Shown here one piece after another: positions 1 through 15,900 of a stretch of 64,000 nucleotides of DNA; positions within the stretch are counted from its first letter, which is position 1, and each line of letters begins with the position of its first letter. Source of the DNA: Eumeta japonica (taxonomy: Eukaryota; Arthropoda; Insecta; Lepidoptera; Psychidae); contig BGZK01000179.1 in assembly GCA_005406025.1 (NCBI GenBank), forward strand, positions 1-64,000, in the 5' to 3' direction. The notes beneath the pieces are model-generated. The model had not been told where the DNA came from. It searched no databases and saw nothing but the letters and a program-made list of their open reading frames with translations. A program made the translations under genes and the position numbers.

Positions 1-3000
1 ATAAAACCTCATAGATTTTGTTGAGGTTAAGAACTCTTCACTGCGGTCTTTGATGACATCGCAACTGGATCTCGATCCAATTTCGACTCACAAATCGATT
101 CCGGAATCTCAATCGATTTCTACTTTTACGTAATAAGCCCCCCGGTTTTCCTACAAATCGGTATCGTAAACAAAAAATGTCCGGGTGAACTAGCGGCCGG
201 CGCTGACGCTACCGGCGGCGGTTCTGCGTTTGCGCCGGTGCCAAAGCAGATATTTGCGAAATGTCAAGAAATATACGATCATGAAAATTAACAAGTCTTA
301 GTACATATGGTTACTATTGTTTATAACTATAGATATTTATTTTGATTTCATCGATTCCAACATTCCGAAAAATGCATTAGAATAAACGCATTAGAAAAGA
401 AAATGTTGGTGTACAGATGGATAGAGAAACATTACGACGTGACTGTCATTTATCAACTGTCAACGTACGAGAAAGCGGTGTTGTCCTTGCGAATTGTGAA
501 ATCTCTGTAAATAGTAAAATCTCCGTAAAATTAATATGAATATTCCTGCAAGTAAGCATTGTGTATGTATAAATTTATACAGGGCTATTGAACGGCCCTA
601 ACGATGTATTTGGCAAACATTTGCCTTTCAGGATTGTCTATATACTAAACTAGGCGCCTTCCTTGGAAAAACGATAAAAAAATAATATCTAAACGTTGTT
701 TTATTTGGCGTAATTTCGTAGAATTTCGACTGAGTAATTACATTGTCGATGTGTGATTGTTTCGCAACTACAAATGGCACTACATGGCGTAAATTACGCA
801 TGGAATTACATAAATGAAATACGTTTGGCGTATTTATTATGTGTATATATATATATATCATGTATCTAAATATTTATTATTACATAAGCTAGTTTTCCCT
901 CGAAAAGTTATCACATTCTCACGGCAAATTCGAAAAGGCGTCACATCTCGCCTTTCCAGGCACTGATATATCGAATAAGCAGGATCCTGTGCACCCTTCC
1001 TAGAAGCCTTCTATTTTTCGCGATATTTTCATACGGCGCGTCGAAAGAAACGGCCCGGCGATGAAACCTCTCTCATTTAATATTCATCCGCTATCTGAAG
1101 AATGAAAAATTCAGCGGAGAGTGTACCCACCGCCGACCTTCCGCGGGATGAGGCGTGCGGCGCGCGCCCGCGACCTCGCCGCCACGTTCAAGGTTCCGTG
1201 CCCCGTCTGGGAGTGCGGGCGCGAGCGACTCTAGACTTTGACAGCTCGCGCGTTAGGGCGCGAAATCGTGCACCGGGCCCGCGTCGAGAGATCTCTTCCT
1301 ATTATTGTTCGCTTTATGTCGCCTTCAATGTAATTTTCAGTGATTTTCGCAAATTGCCTCCGTTTCGACGCATTAGCGTTAGTTGTTAGCGTTTTCGGGT
1401 TTTCAAATAAAATTCCCATTTGTTGGCCACTTTATTATTGCTTTTAGTATACTAATAGACTCTGGTATACTCATAGACTACAGTGTATTCATTCTTAATT
1501 ATTACATTTTGGAATTACTAATTTCGCGCGTAAAAATACTAATTCAAAGAAAATATTTTCACGAGTACCTAATATATAACAGGTTTTTTTTTAGTTGCCA
1601 TTGATTATTTTTAAATACGCCTAAGCTGGTCTACGCTCGATGCGTCGCTGAAAATATATAACGCTTTTATTGTGACAGACAGAAAAGCCTATTGTTTAGT
1701 TAATTTTTCGATTTTCTCGTGAAATTTGAAAATACTTAGGCGTTACTGATTCAACGATATGGTTGTGATCGCATTAGATTACCGATTTCGGATAAGAATA
1801 AACGAATTGTCAACTTTCTAAATTTTATTTCTTTTTTTTGTCTGTCAGTATACAGAAACAATGTTACTATAAATGTAGTTCTCGCGACAATGTGTGTACA
1901 GTTAGTCACTGTTTTAATTTCTCGTCAGCACTTGAAGCGAATTATGCAAATAGATTTATATTTATGATGACAATGGGCGGCCGCCAAGGTTCCCCTTTGC
2001 GGAAGAAGTCTCCGTCAGCCGTTCGGGTGTACTTCGGCCGCCTTTAGTCTTCGCTCGGGCATCTTCGGCGTGCTTCGTACCTTTTTTTTTTAATATCCTC
2101 GGAGTCGTTTCAATGGCTGATAACTCGTTGTAATTGTGCTAATATGTAGATGACAATAAAAAAAGTCTTGATCGTAGTTGTTATTTAATATTCACACTTT
2201 TTTTTAAGATAAGTTTTTACATTTCATACCACGCATTCGTTGTTTTTAATTGTCGTGGCAACATTGATTTTATTTTTGTTGGACTCTGTCGTGATAGGTT
2301 TACTGTAATGCTAGGTCACGTGACATTCATACATTCGTACTGTGGTAGTACATTCGTATTGCAATACGTACATTTAACATATGAATTGTGGTATAAAATA
2401 AACGGTTTTATTAATTTCATGTGGACGTGGGCCCTTGAAATACATAAAATGATGTTCTGCTTTCGTCTGAATTCAATTTAATTTCATACAGATCTTTCAA
2501 TACGAAATGTATTAGAAAATTTTTAATATACATTTTAATGAATATTGTATTACACAAAGTAAAATTTCTACTACTATTTAGTACGACTGCAACGCCGCTA
2601 TTGCAACGGAAAGGGAAGATAACAATTAAACTAGGTTTAATCGGCAATCTATTTGTATATTTTTATTCAGTAAAAAAAAAACTGCAATCTCTTCAAATAC
2701 ACTTTGGTATTTATTACGCGGATTACGTATTCGAATCGCTTCTTCGGTAACGACCCCGCTCGCTAATTTTTTTTTCTGCGCGCTACTCGGTGACTAAAAC
2801 CCATCGCGAGCCGCCGCCGGCGTGCCCCGCGAACTGGAGCACGACCATAGACAATTTTCTCCTACGACGTCGAGTCGCGTCAAATTTTCACGTGTCAAAT
2901 CTAATTTCAATAGATTACGGTATCCGTCCGCCGTGATTCTGTCCGCGCTAAGGCGTAGCGGACGAGATGCGACAGAGCGGCGGACGAGATACTGTTATTA

Positions 3001-3733
3001 GATAATACGGGACGAATTTTATTTAATTTATCGGAATAGGAAATCCATAGATACGATGCTCTTGTACATGTTTACGATATCTTGTACATATTTATGACAC
3101 GTCGTCATTCGTGTCCCAGACAGCCGCACGGGCGAGTGAGTTTTGGAACGAAGTCCTTTAAGTTTTTTCATTTAGTATTTTTTTTAATTTAACTATTTAT
3201 AGTTTACTATTTCATATCTAATTTTAAATGATTGGATATTTTTCTTAAAGTCTCAAATGAAACTCTCGATTTTATTCTTCACTTTGAATTATTTATATTC
3301 AAATATATTTATTTCCTGACGGGGGTCCGCCGAATGCACATTTTTTTGGAAGTTGCAATTCAACCTCGTGGCCGATATCAAAAAAGTTTGAAACATTAAG
3401 TCCACTGTCGTTAGTTATGAATGAAATAATTTATTTGGCCTATGGGAACTAAAATAGATTTAAGACGTGATGTTTTATTGTATGCGCGCATACATCACAA
3501 TTGAATTTAAAATGTATCTTATTTCACAATTATTTAGCAATACTATCTTGAATAAGTATAAGTAATTGTGAATACGCATTTTGATTTTCAAAAATGACAA
3601 AGCGTATAATTTTTTCCAAAGCAAAAATAAACAACTAAATCCTAATACATACAATAATAGTTATTGATCATTTTATTATAATTTTTATATTACAAATATT
3701 GTGATAATATTTCTTCCTCCTCGCCTCTTACAG
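1..3733 (+). other. intron or upstream part of the MSK/JIL-1 kinase gene
   Basis: No convincing coding exon. The stretch ends at a good acceptor (pyrimidine tract, CAG at 3731-3733) in front of the first visible kinase exon, so at least its 3' part is intron. Three CpG-rich patches stand out of AT-rich DNA: about 180-260, 1130-1290 and 2757-3000. They could be old repeats or regulatory islands; I see no defining motif. Confidence 0.6.
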
Positions 3734-3906
3734 GCCGTCGACTGGTGGTCGGTGGGAGTGCTGACGTACGAACTGCTGACGGGCGCCTCCCCGTTCACCG
3801 TCGAAGGCGAGAGGAACACCCACCAGGAGATCACCAAACGGATACTGCGCTGCAACTACCCGGTGCCTCCGGACGTCAGTCCGGATATCGCCGATTTCAT
3901 TGCCAA
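3734..3906 (+). CDS. kinase exon: end of N-terminal AGC domain (helices F-H)
   Basis: Encodes AVDWWSVGVLTYELLTGASP, then an EGERNTHQEITKRIL segment and VSPDIADFIAK. This is the DxWSxG helix F and following helices of the AGC kinase domain; the TVEGERN insert is typical of MSK. Acceptor CAG at 3733, donor GTAAAG at 3907. It ends with two bases of a Lys codon completed by the next exon. Confidence 0.93.
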
Positions 3907-6900
3907 GTAAAGTATAATTCTTTCACGGGCCTCATTCGCGTTACAAGAATGAGCTTATCAATTGATAATAATTATTATAACCGACACGAGTGTTTATTCT
4001 GCTTGTCGACCGCGATGACACGGCCTCTATGTACGACGATTACATTTTACTAGCTATTCAAACATTATCGACCCGTGTGAATATTCGAGAATCTTTACCC
4101 TCCAGGAGTGTTTTATATGATATGCAGCAGTGACATAAGTTAGGTAGTGTGTGCGTCTGAGTCGACGCGGCCGTGAACATCGTGCGTCTACATGCGCAAC
4201 AGTAGCAACCATCAAAATATATTAGGAAATTTCCTTTCGACCTGTAGCTTGAGAGACTCTCGTTGCTATGTTCACACAGCCTGCCTTTGTAGCGCGTGCT
4301 CACTCAGTAGACAAAAGGTTGTTATGGGCTAGGTGTACACAATATTTGTTCTAATTTGTGATGACTCACTAGATGTGTAAGGTCTTAACCTGCCGCACGA
4401 GGCATACCCTCCTACAATATTTTCTATTGTAGCTCTGAAGCCTCGAAGCTTAAACTCTCCACGGTGGCCCGGTGTAGATTAGGAGACGCCAACGACTATT
4501 GACGTCGACGTGATGGTAACGTCCCGCACCGACAGCTTTACGTGCTCCGACAGGCTCGGAGCTAGTGTCCTTAATATTATTTAATTTAAAAAACTTGATT
4601 AATTCGTCCATACTCAGGATAGAATCGATATCTTCCGATTCGAAAGATCTGACTTAACCAATGAACCATCGCGGCAATGTCGCGATAGACATCTATTGTA
4701 GAGTGTAAAAAGTTGCATGGTAAAGAGACAGAATTACCCAATGATACAGATTTACGTGATTCCTATCGCGCAGGTTATTGGTGAAAGATCCACGCAAGAG
4801 ACTGGGAGGCGGAGACGGAGATGCCGAGGAGCTGAAGAGACATACCTTCTTTAAGGTTAGTGAGTGATCGGCAAGTATGGATTCATCATCAAAAACGGTA
4901 CTTAAAAATAACGAATTCTGAGGAGTTTTACGAGCTGTGATTTTACCTGTATGTGTATACAGCGACCTACACGGTTTATCTTCGGACTCAATGCTCGGAG
5001 CTTTTATCATGTTGTTTATTTATCAGCTTCGCCCACTGCTTCAATTTTAGGGATAGGAAGACAATACGGGTTAGATAAAATACGTGGGTTCTGTACAATG
5101 CTCAAGAAATAATGTACTATTAGTTTGCTCGTTTTATTACATAGTTAACTCATCACATATACATATATGAATGTGGGTAATGAGGAATTTTTCTTTTAAT
5201 AATCTTTCAAATTATAACTCATATTGATGATGATGATGATCATCTTGTTGCTTTCATTTCAGCGCCTGGACTGGGCCGCGGTGGCGCGCCGCGAGGTGCC
5301 CGCGCCGTTCGTGCCGCAGATCGCGCACGCGGCCGACACCTGCAACTTCGCCGACGAGTTCACCCGCATGCCGCCCACCGACTCGCCCGCCCAGGCGCCC
5401 AAACACCACGACAAACTGTTCCTAGGTGCGTTTCTGCCGTGCCGTGACGTCACTGTATAGATAGGTGAAGTCGACCGACGTAGAAACTCACACCGGTCGA
5501 GCGTAGGACGAGCGAAGTCGAAACGAGTATGAGCAGAATAATCTTCTATTTCCGATAAAGAATCCACATCCCCACTTCGTTCCCGCTAGGTGTCACCGCG
5601 AAAATAGCACTCGGCACAATCTATTCACTAACACAACTATCTAACTGGTATTATGCTCGCTCGCTATTTCATTGTTGTCGAATATGGTCTATTTTTTCTA
5701 TGGTCCAAAGTAATAGTAAAACATCTCGTCTCAGTGTTACCTTTCGTTACAAATATAACCCGCACTCCAAACTTCAAAATATACCCGACCATTTAAACCT
5801 TGGGATGATAAGAATAATGGATCAGTCGAATTGTCTTTTCCGTGACGTATTAAAGAGTTGTCGCTGTCGCTGACTCGTTTTAAATTAAACGGTGCCACGA
5901 CTCACATGTCGAATCGTCACCTTTTCTAAGGCTGTACTCCAAGCTTAATTTTTTCTAAGACCATAATATTTTAATCTTCACTTTTTCTAAGGCCGTGTGC
6001 GCGTAGTCTGTGATCGGTCCCGTGTGCCGCTTCTGACACCTCCATTCCCCAGGATGGTGTTAGGTGGACCGTCGCCACGTTTGAAATTCGTGAACATGTT
6101 TTAATTTATTTGGTCCCGTCAAATTTATTGTGATGGTTGTAAAAAAATAATCTCTATAAAATTATAGATACGTAATGTTGTGTTCATAAATTATTACGGT
6201 CTCATGAATGGCACCAGGTTACGAAATTACAACCTAACTATAATGTAAATTCCACAACTGGAAATAGAATAATATTTATTACAGTTAAATTATACGCATG
6301 AAATTAGAAAAAGTAATGAGGTCATAATGTGAGTGTCAGATCTACACTCTGTTATTATAGAACATTAAAAAATTTTATAGCACTTCTAAGGGGCAAACGA
6401 GCTTGCGCATTACCAGGGAATAAGTGAACACTACCGCCCGTGGGCACTCACAACCCCGAAGGAGCGGGCAATGCTCTACCGGCCTTTTGCGGAGGAATGG
6501 GATATCCGATGGAGGGGGAGTGGGGGTGATGGAAAAACGTATGAGCCACCGGAACTCGCATTCACTAGACGAAAGCGGAAACTGTTGCTTCACGTCCGTA
6601 TTTTATAAGAGTGTGGGTACCTCGAGCCGGTCCGTTTCCGTGCCGCAGCCAAGTTGACAGCTACGGCATGGCTCTACCACTGACAACGCATAACGCGTAA
6701 CTTACGTAATCTATATTACATACGTAATCTATATACATACGTAATTTTCCAGGGTACTCGTACGTGGCGCCGAGCATCATATTCTCCGAGAACGTGATCT
6801 CCGACGAGATATGGCAGAAGGCGACCGGCCGGACAAACGACAATCTCAAAGGGTGGAACGCAAAGGTGAGCAATGCAGTGTACGTCTATGTAAACTATGT

Positions 6901-9900
6901 CGATCGGTGCAGTTTTACGATGCGGTCATAACTTCAGTGATGTTTGTCTATGCTGTTCAATCGGTCATTCCCAAAACCGATTTGAACGCCGCAAAGGGCT
7001 GGTGATAACAATCCAAAATTAAGGAACTGTGAATAACTCAAAATAGTCCCTTTTACCGTCGTCATCTGTTTGTTATCATATGATATGAAACTATATGTAT
7101 GGTTTAGAAACAAAATTTCATCGTTATTTCGTGCTACAATTACCGCTAGTGCATTAAATGAAATATGCATTAGCGGTAATCGGTACATGGCAATTGAATT
7201 TTTACGTGATACTACACCCACAATCGCGATCGGTAGTCGCCGAATGGTAGACCCATTGCATCTGAATAGGAAGTCAACGGATTGTATCTGTGATCAGAGA
7301 CGATTTTATCAATTTATTTACTTAGATCAAGTCCATTTGCAAGAGATATATGCCAAGATCTTACCATGTGAAAACCTATAGTCTCTGCTTACCCTTCTGG
7401 GAAATAAGCTTGAGTTTATATTATTGCAATATTATATTAAGTCAATTTGCACTGCTTTCTCTCACCTCAAAAAACACACGGAGTCGTAGTCCCAGACATT
7501 GCCATTATATTAGCGACAAACTGTCGTTAACATCAAAAAAGTGTAGTGAAAACAACTTCACACGACAAGATGTTAATGTTCTTAAACTTACTCGGTCACT
7601 TAAAATAAGAGTGTAAAGTATGTATACATTTGATATGTCGTGAATTGTTTAATATCGTGTATTCTAAAGAATTCTTAGCTTTAGTAAATAAAGTAATTTG
7701 TCGAGAGAAATGACTGATTTTGAGAGAGCTGAAAAAAGAAATGAAATTATTTTCATACAATATGGGATGTTTTATATATTTGTCTTCAAATTCAACTCGT
7801 GAAATGCGGCATCCAAATCAGTATTAACTTATCATTATAATGTGATTTATCACTTGTTTGGCGGTACTACAAGACCGATTTATCGGTTCGGAAATACTAG
7901 TAGGAGAATAACCAGTAAGAATTACTGACACAATAATAACTTTTTTTTTTTAACGAATTGGGCTTTAATGCAATTTTTTTCAAGTTGATTATTATTTTAT
8001 TCCATTATTCCCTTGGGTATTTTATTTAAAGAAAAAAAATTATAGTCGCCCATAAAATACAATTATCAATCCTTGACAGTCTGTACCCTGGGAGTTACGA
8101 ACATATTTTTTTTTATAACCCTGTAGCGGTTCTCCACTTTAAAGAAGGCGTTAGTTACATAGTACATACATAATATTTTCGTTAAAGCACTTACAATAGA
8201 CACTGATAATATTTTCCTTCGAGTGAGTTCTTATATTGTTTTTTAGATTTTATCTTCCTTTTTTTCCAAAAGTGTAAAACAAATATTGTTTGAATGTTTA
8301 CAGCTTTTCCTCAAAGTAAAATACCTTTAATAAATTTAGTAGTATAATATTACACTACTAAAGTACGAGAGCTAAAGTAAACCAATCTCGCCGTCGCGAC
8401 ATTAGTACATCGTCTTATTTGCCTGATTCCAAAAACTACAGAACTCTGTTTATTTTCCACTCTCATAATATGTTGACCTCACAGTAAACTGATGCCTATG
8501 GTAACACCTAAAAACACAATTAATTTTTTTTTTGGGTAATTATTGATTTGATTCTTTTATATTTATTTAGACGAATAGAATTATTTTAAACATTAATAAT
8601 AAAACATAAGGTTATATTCAACTTGTAATGTTTATTTTTAGACGACGACGTATTAAAATAAGTCAATGTGCAGTCGAGAGACTCTCGTAAAGAATGAAGT
8701 TTTAGGAAAAATAGTAATTTATTAAAAGTAGATGTAAAATAGTACTTTTTGGATTATGTAGAAAGCACTAAATAATTAATGTCAAGAAAAAAGAGAAGGG
8801 GGCCGGGGAGAGGGAAAATGGCGAGAGACAGGGAGTAGTTAAGGGGCGTAGGAGAGGTGATTATTGTGGTGAGGGGGGAGAGCCAGTTTCTTGGAGCGTG
8901 CGTAACGCGTTTTCATTATGTTACGATTTTTACCAGTCAACTCCTGTCACGGGCCTCGATAAGAAATTGCGTTTCGATAAAAATTAAGAATGTGAATTTT
9001 AGCATTAAATATAATATTGATTTGCATACAAAAATAAGTTATTTATTTTATTAGTAAAAAGACGTAATGATTTATTGACGGTAATTCCGGTTAGTTTCGG
9101 GCAGACGCATGCGTCACGCGCGGCAACACTCGATCTTATGACCGCCTGCTGTGATCACTATGACCCGCTATGACTGAACAAATATTAAGAACTTCTGGTC
9201 GAGTCAATTACATTTGTCTAACTATTGGAATATTAAGGCGAATAATATAAGAAACGATCCTGTGATTATATCACTTTTTTATTTTGTAGGATAATCATTT
9301 TACTTGTTTATTTATAAGCCATGCCCATTTGCAGAAAGGTAGGCAGAAACCATAGATCGCTGCATGGTACAATCTTTACATGACTCTGTTGCGTCATCGA
9401 CATCCATGACGACAAGCTTGTCCGATTAGGTGCCAGAACTTGACCCTTTTTTAACATGCCATTAATTTGAGCTACATAAGATTTTCTAGGGCATCTCGTG
9501 CCGACTCTTCCTCCATAGACATTCTATCTATTAATTTCTTTTGTAAATCTGTTTTGATTCAACTATCTCCATGTACTTTTTTTTTTACAATATATATTCT
9601 TTCAAAACACCCTGTTCTCTGAAGTAACTATTCTTATATCTATCTTTCAAGGACATCCCCACATGATACTACTTAGAGATTACATCTTGATTGTTTTGCA
9701 TTGATTTTATTTTCACTTTCTCTTTGCCATACTCAACTTTCACTGCTATATGTATTAGTAGAGACCAGAATTCCATTAAGATATGGCAACGCATTAGATT
9801 ATATGATTCATAATAACAAGCAAGAGCCCTTTCGATCTATTTCTGGCATTTATTTCGCTTTAGGATAATTTGTTATTGCTAATTTCTAAATGTATAACCC

Positions 9901-12900
9901 ATGCAGAAAATTGTATTAAGTACTGTTTGCATTAAGCACTACTATGTATAAAATTGAAAAAAAAAATGTCTCGTAAGTTAGTTGATTCCGTGTATAGATA
10001 TAGTTATTTATAACCTTATAATAAAATTATTTTAAAAGTGTAATTTTCTATTTTATCCTCTGAATTATACAAGAAAACATTTGTTACCGCTTATACTCGT
10101 CTAAGGGGCTGTTCGCTGTATCCATTTTATTAATCTTTGTTTTATTTGTAATACCTATTTATGTTACTAGATTATATAATATTATCATATACACTACATA
10201 TATGCCCTGTTATAATAAATAAGTCTTTCATCTCTGTAAGTAAGATTCTTATTTCTACAAATTAAGTATTTGAGTTTTACTTTTTCCATTTAATTTTTAT
10301 TATTCATTTGCAGGATTCACCATTTTTTCAAAAGTATGCAGTAGATGTTAACACGCCCATACTCGGCGACGGGTCATACTCCGTGTGCAGAAAGTGCATA
10401 CACAGACAGACGGGGAGGGAATACGCCGTCAAGGTGGGTCACGCCCTTAAAACCTATCCTATTTTGTTGTTGAGGTATCCGGCGACGGCATCGTCACGGC
10501 GCCCGGCCGCGTGAGTATACTGGGGGTTGCTTGATCTTTGCATGGTTATTGACTGAACAATTAATTTATTTTTGTATTTCTAATGAGAAACTTAATGTAT
10601 TTACTTTTTTTTGGGGCTACTTGAAATCCCATTAAATCGCAAAAATAACTATAAAATGATTACATTACAGATATAACTGTTATTTGTTTACTTGTTTACT
10701 TAATTTAATTTAGTCAAGGCCTAGAATTCTCGGGTGAGCTTGTCCCTTAGACAGAGAGTGATAAAGTCATATGAACGGAAAAGAAGTTCACAGTGCATTT
10801 TTCTTCGTTATACCACTTTTATGCTTGTCTGTCTGTTGGAGTTACTCGCCCGCGAATGCCAGCTTTTGACCATGTCTTGACGCTACAATAGGTTGGTGGT
10901 TCAGTCTCCCTGTCAAGTTCTGATCGCATGTCCCACTAAGTGCTTTCCTAACTCCTGTCCGGGCTGAATGTGTCGATTGTATTTACTTGCTTTAAGGGTA
11001 GAAGAAAACGTCTTAATGGAATTTTCATTTCGAAGATTCACTCTAATAACGGAAGACTTACTTTCAATGAGCATTGATATTGTACAGAGGTCACGTATCG
11101 AAGATGTGTGACGTTATACTTTTAGGAATGCTTCAAGATCAAAATTAATAAATGCAATGCACTATATTTGACAGCATGGAGTAGGCATATAAGATTCATG
11201 GTGTATAATTGTTATTTACTGTGACATCTGGCATATTACTGAATCGCCCTCTGAACCTGAAATATCTACTTATTTAGTGGGCTTAGAAAAATAATTAGAT
11301 CTATAATCACAACAAAATATACGCCACTCGACAACGAGTGCCGAGAAAGGAACGATATATGAATTATTAAATCATCACAACAATAAGTTGTGATAATTGA
11401 TCACCGACAAGTTTTATAAAACATTTTTTTAAACAAACTTTCACACCTTACTTGTACTTCAGGATGATTGATCTCTCAGGCAAACCAATGTAACAATGGA
11501 GTCGATTCGCTTGTTACCCTTGTAGATAGACTCCGTTTTCTCAATGGTTTCTTCGCTATTTTTTCTTGGAAATAAGTAATAGAATAGAAATAAGTAAAAG
11601 ATAATAACGTTTGGATTTGAAAAAAAATGATATATGTGATTTATTGACGGCCAACAAGTCAAACTAATGTAAAATTGGACAACATTGAAAATGTCCAAAA
11701 AAAGGCTTTTAAATTTCTTTATTTTTGCGATCATTTATCTCAAATCGATATATAAATTAAAAAAAAATGTTTTATTTAAAACGAATTATGGAACTATTAA
11801 AATGACACTGGAACATCTCGTTCAGCTGTCATTAAATTGTCAATTTACGAAGAAAATTCAAATTTATTGGTAAGTACCTATATAAATTTTGAGGCGTGAC
11901 AAGTGCTAAACTTCACTGATGAAATGAAATTATTAGACTTGTCACATTTGACTATGCTTATCTGTATGTGTTGTAATCAATACAACATTTCAAAATGAAG
12001 ACCCGACACAGACAAGTAAAACAGGGATAATGTCAGTGTATTATTGAAATGTTTTTCATTGTTTGATGACTTATTTTAAACACTGCATAGACGAAATTAT
12101 TACCTTTTTTGATTAATGAGTTGTTTTTGACCAAAACTTTGAACTACTTTTCAAAATATTTAATGTGTAAAGCATGTTGTGCACAACATAACAACAACAC
12201 ATTTGTTTATTTCACATGTCTGTAGATATTTTGAACATATTTATGCATTGTGGTTGATATTAAAATTGTTTTTATCCATTTCTAGATATGTATTAAACAT
12301 TTGTTGATGATACGATATGATGTACCATATCATATGATCAACAAATGTGTAACAAATTATTGTTTGGTTAAACATCCAAGAAGTTTCTATTTCTGTTTAG
12401 CTAATTACATTATTAATTGTACATTCCCAATTTTAGATCATATCAGTTCAGAAAAAGGACATCAAGCAGGAGGTGGACTTACTGAGAGCATGTCAGGGAT
12501 GCCCCTACATTGTGACATTGCATGAAGTGTTCCAGGACTCGGTGAGAATTGAAACTTTAATTCTGTCGCTATTATCATCTCGTCTGTTGTCAAGTTTTTA
12601 AAGATAAATGTACTTAATCATCGTTTTAATATGGTTTTCATAATTTGGTAGCTTGATCATCATTTTTAAATTTAAGCCACGTTCAAGTCAAATCGATACC
12701 AGTCAATAGAGTCAGTGAATATTAGTCCTATTCAGTAATACATCTGGGCAAATTTGTGGGCAAAAACCACTAAGTACATAAAAAAATTGTATTAATAAAT
12801 GATTTATTTATAGGCAAGTTGCCATGAACCTGTTCTAGTGCGTCTCAGGAAATGGAATTCATTAGGCTATTTACAAGTCATCTGAAATGTTATTTCGAAT

Positions 12901-15900
12901 CGATTTAAATGTTTGTAGAATCTACAGTTATACTAAATTTTTTATAACTTGTAAATACTAGGGCTAGAGATTTTTCAATTGCAATCTTCTAGTAAAAAAA
13001 TAACAAAGGTTTTTTTAAAACACTTTTACCAAAACAAAAATTACTGCAATAATAATTGTGCTCAATGAACTCTTGACAGAGCAGATATGGACCTTGCAAC
13101 TTTGATCGCATAGTAAGAATTATATGTTGTAATGGAACAAAACATGATTTTTATTTAGTTGCAACTTCCAGATTTAGCTAAAAGTTATTTATGTTCTTTC
13201 ATAATCATGTCTTATTGTAGAGATTTGATAGTAAAATTACAAAATTTCTATTGTTCACAATCACAAGGTTAAATATCTAATAATGTAGATGTGGTTGTCA
13301 TTAATTGACAGTGGGAAATGCTAATATAATACTCAATAAGTTATATTAAGATAACAAAATCAAAGCTGTCATTATAGTCTTTTGTTCTGACTCAACCATA
13401 GTTACATGTATATTGTGTTTTATCACAAAAATGTACTAAAGTTTCATTGACTTCTATTAAAATATATTTTGAGATTCATCGGAAGAGTGTATGTATCATA
13501 AAATCTGTCAATGAAAAAAGAAAATTGGAATAAAAAATGCGTTACAAGATGTCTTCCTATTATTTTAACAACAAATCAGTGCAGATCTCCAATGCGTCAA
13601 CTCAAGTAGGCAGTTGCAAAGTTCCATAACATGCATATGCTACTTAACACAAACTAGTGATTTTATGTGGTGTTTAGATTTTTTTTAAGAGCAGTTATCC
13701 ATTTTCACTTATAGATTTCTATAGGCAGCTGGCGGTCGCTGGATTTAAATCACACCATTTCCTCTGAACCAGTATGATTGCTTGTCTGCCGTAGACGCTA
13801 GACTATCGTTGTTTTGCGTAAAATTATTGCTTTTGTCGCGCGTTAAACATTTGTCATAGGTAAATCAAGTATTCAATGTTCTTTGCTTTGTAGGTCACTG
13901 TCCTTATCCGTGCCTGTGTTGAGGATATTATGCCATTTTGTGTCATACTTTATACACAATGCCCAATGTAGTGGTTGCATCAATCGACAATTGGAGAGTT
14001 ACAACGAATAATAGGAAACGTCCGCGTTGCTTAAAAATTCGCCGTTAAGAGAACTTAAATATCCCTACAAATGACGTAATGTAATATAAGTAGATTTTAT
14101 AACTGAAATATCTTAGGAAGGAACGACGATAGCCCTAGACGCATCGCAATATCGATTTGCGATTTCGCAGGCATTCACGTACATCGTGACCGAGCTGGTG
14201 TCGGGCGGTGAGCTAGCGTCGCAGCTGTCGCGGCCGCTGCCCGAGCGCGTGGCGCTGCGGCTGTGCGCGCAGTTGGCGCACGCCGTGGCCCATATGCACG
14301 CACGCGGACTCGTCCATCGTGACATAAAACCCGAGGTGAGCGAATTCGATGGAAATTTATTTCATTTTTTCTTTTGGTTTGATCATGGTTAAAAATCCTT
14401 ATTAAATCAGTGAAAATAGTTTTTCTATTTGTCACTTTGGATTGTTTAATTAAAAACACTGACATGTACTCGTAAATAAGTCTCAGTTATATTCCATAAA
14501 TATTATTTGATTTAATTTTCATAAAAATCTAAATTTCGGTCAGACTTTTACGATATATATTGATCATACTTTTACTTTCTGTTTTGTTCGCAAAGTCTAT
14601 ATATTACTTTTAGAAGCAATTCTCGGTCACTGTCATTCTAAATTACATATTGAAAAAAAAATGTCCAGAACATTCTACTGACGACCCCGAAGCTGAGCGA
14701 GGCGAAGGTGAAAGTTGTGGACTTCGGCTTCGCGCGGCGGAAACCAGACGCCGAAGAGCGACCTCGAATGATGACCCCTTGTTTCAGGTATTGTCTGTAA
14801 AAAATTTTTTACCTTTCAAAACGACATCTTTTTTCAGTCTCCCTCAGTCTTGTACTAAATTTCTCCCACTGCTCCGTTCGAAAGGCCGTCGAATAAAATT
14901 CCACATCTTTTCTATTTTTCTTCAATCATGATCTCGGTCCTGGTTCTCTTCTAAATTATGTCTCGTTTTCAATTTCAATTCCAGTTCTATTGATTCTTCC
15001 TTTGCGTTACGTCTTTCCTGTCCTGGACCTCGCTTGCTCTCGTTTACAATCACAATCCCACTTTTGATATTGATTATATGTCTTTCTTTCATCCATATGA
15101 AATGTTTACTGTTATATTCTATATTGATGATTATTTTCTACGGTCAGGCAAATAAAATAGTTACTGTAGTGTTTCTATAAGTACTGCTACGTTTTACTGT
15201 CCGATTCTGAGTCTGATGTCATTCTTGGTTTTGATCTCGATCCCACGCTCCGTTCTGATGCTTCGTCGGCTTATGGTTCCAGTCTCTTTTCGGATCTACA
15301 AAGATCTAAGTATCAATAATCAATTATCACCATTGCCACTCTGCTAAACTGAATGTCTTTTGCCGCTTTGCTGTTTAGTGAGATATTGTAGCACTGTAGC
15401 AGGTTCACGTGTCAGTTCCACTAACCTGGTTTGTATTATTATTGACGTAATAAAATAACTTCTAACATTTCAAAAATTTTATAAAAGAATACAAGCCTCA
15501 TGTCCTTATTCGGATGATCATAAAAACAGAAATTCTTTAATTGGTTTTTGAGATTCTCTTGTGCAAAAAATACAGTTACATCTTTTCTATGAGCATGACC
15601 TGTGGTACCTTCATCCTTATAGATGCAACTGATCCAGAATTTACCTGTTCTCCTTGAACTTTCGTAATAAAAAAATTGACCAAAATACCATAACCTTTAG
15701 ACATGTAAGCAAAACCTGAAGAAAAGCTACTATGCTTTTTGCAACATCATGAAATTGTATTTAAAAAACCCATCATCGCGTATAAATCTTGGTTTTCAGA
15801 ATAAAAATTCGCTTATAGCAGTCAAGTATAATGTAGCATGCTAATTAATAAGAGAATTTTTAGAGTCGGTGTAATAGTTTCTGAAATTGTCTTTTACAAA

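Noticed and set aside
1102..1389. GC-rich 95-residue ORF
   Set aside because: Arg/Pro/Ala-rich low-complexity reading of a CpG-rich patch with no family match and no splice context; probably chance.
7070..7381. 103-residue ORF in the large kinase intron
   Set aside because: It spans a palindrome and has no domain or conserved splice context.
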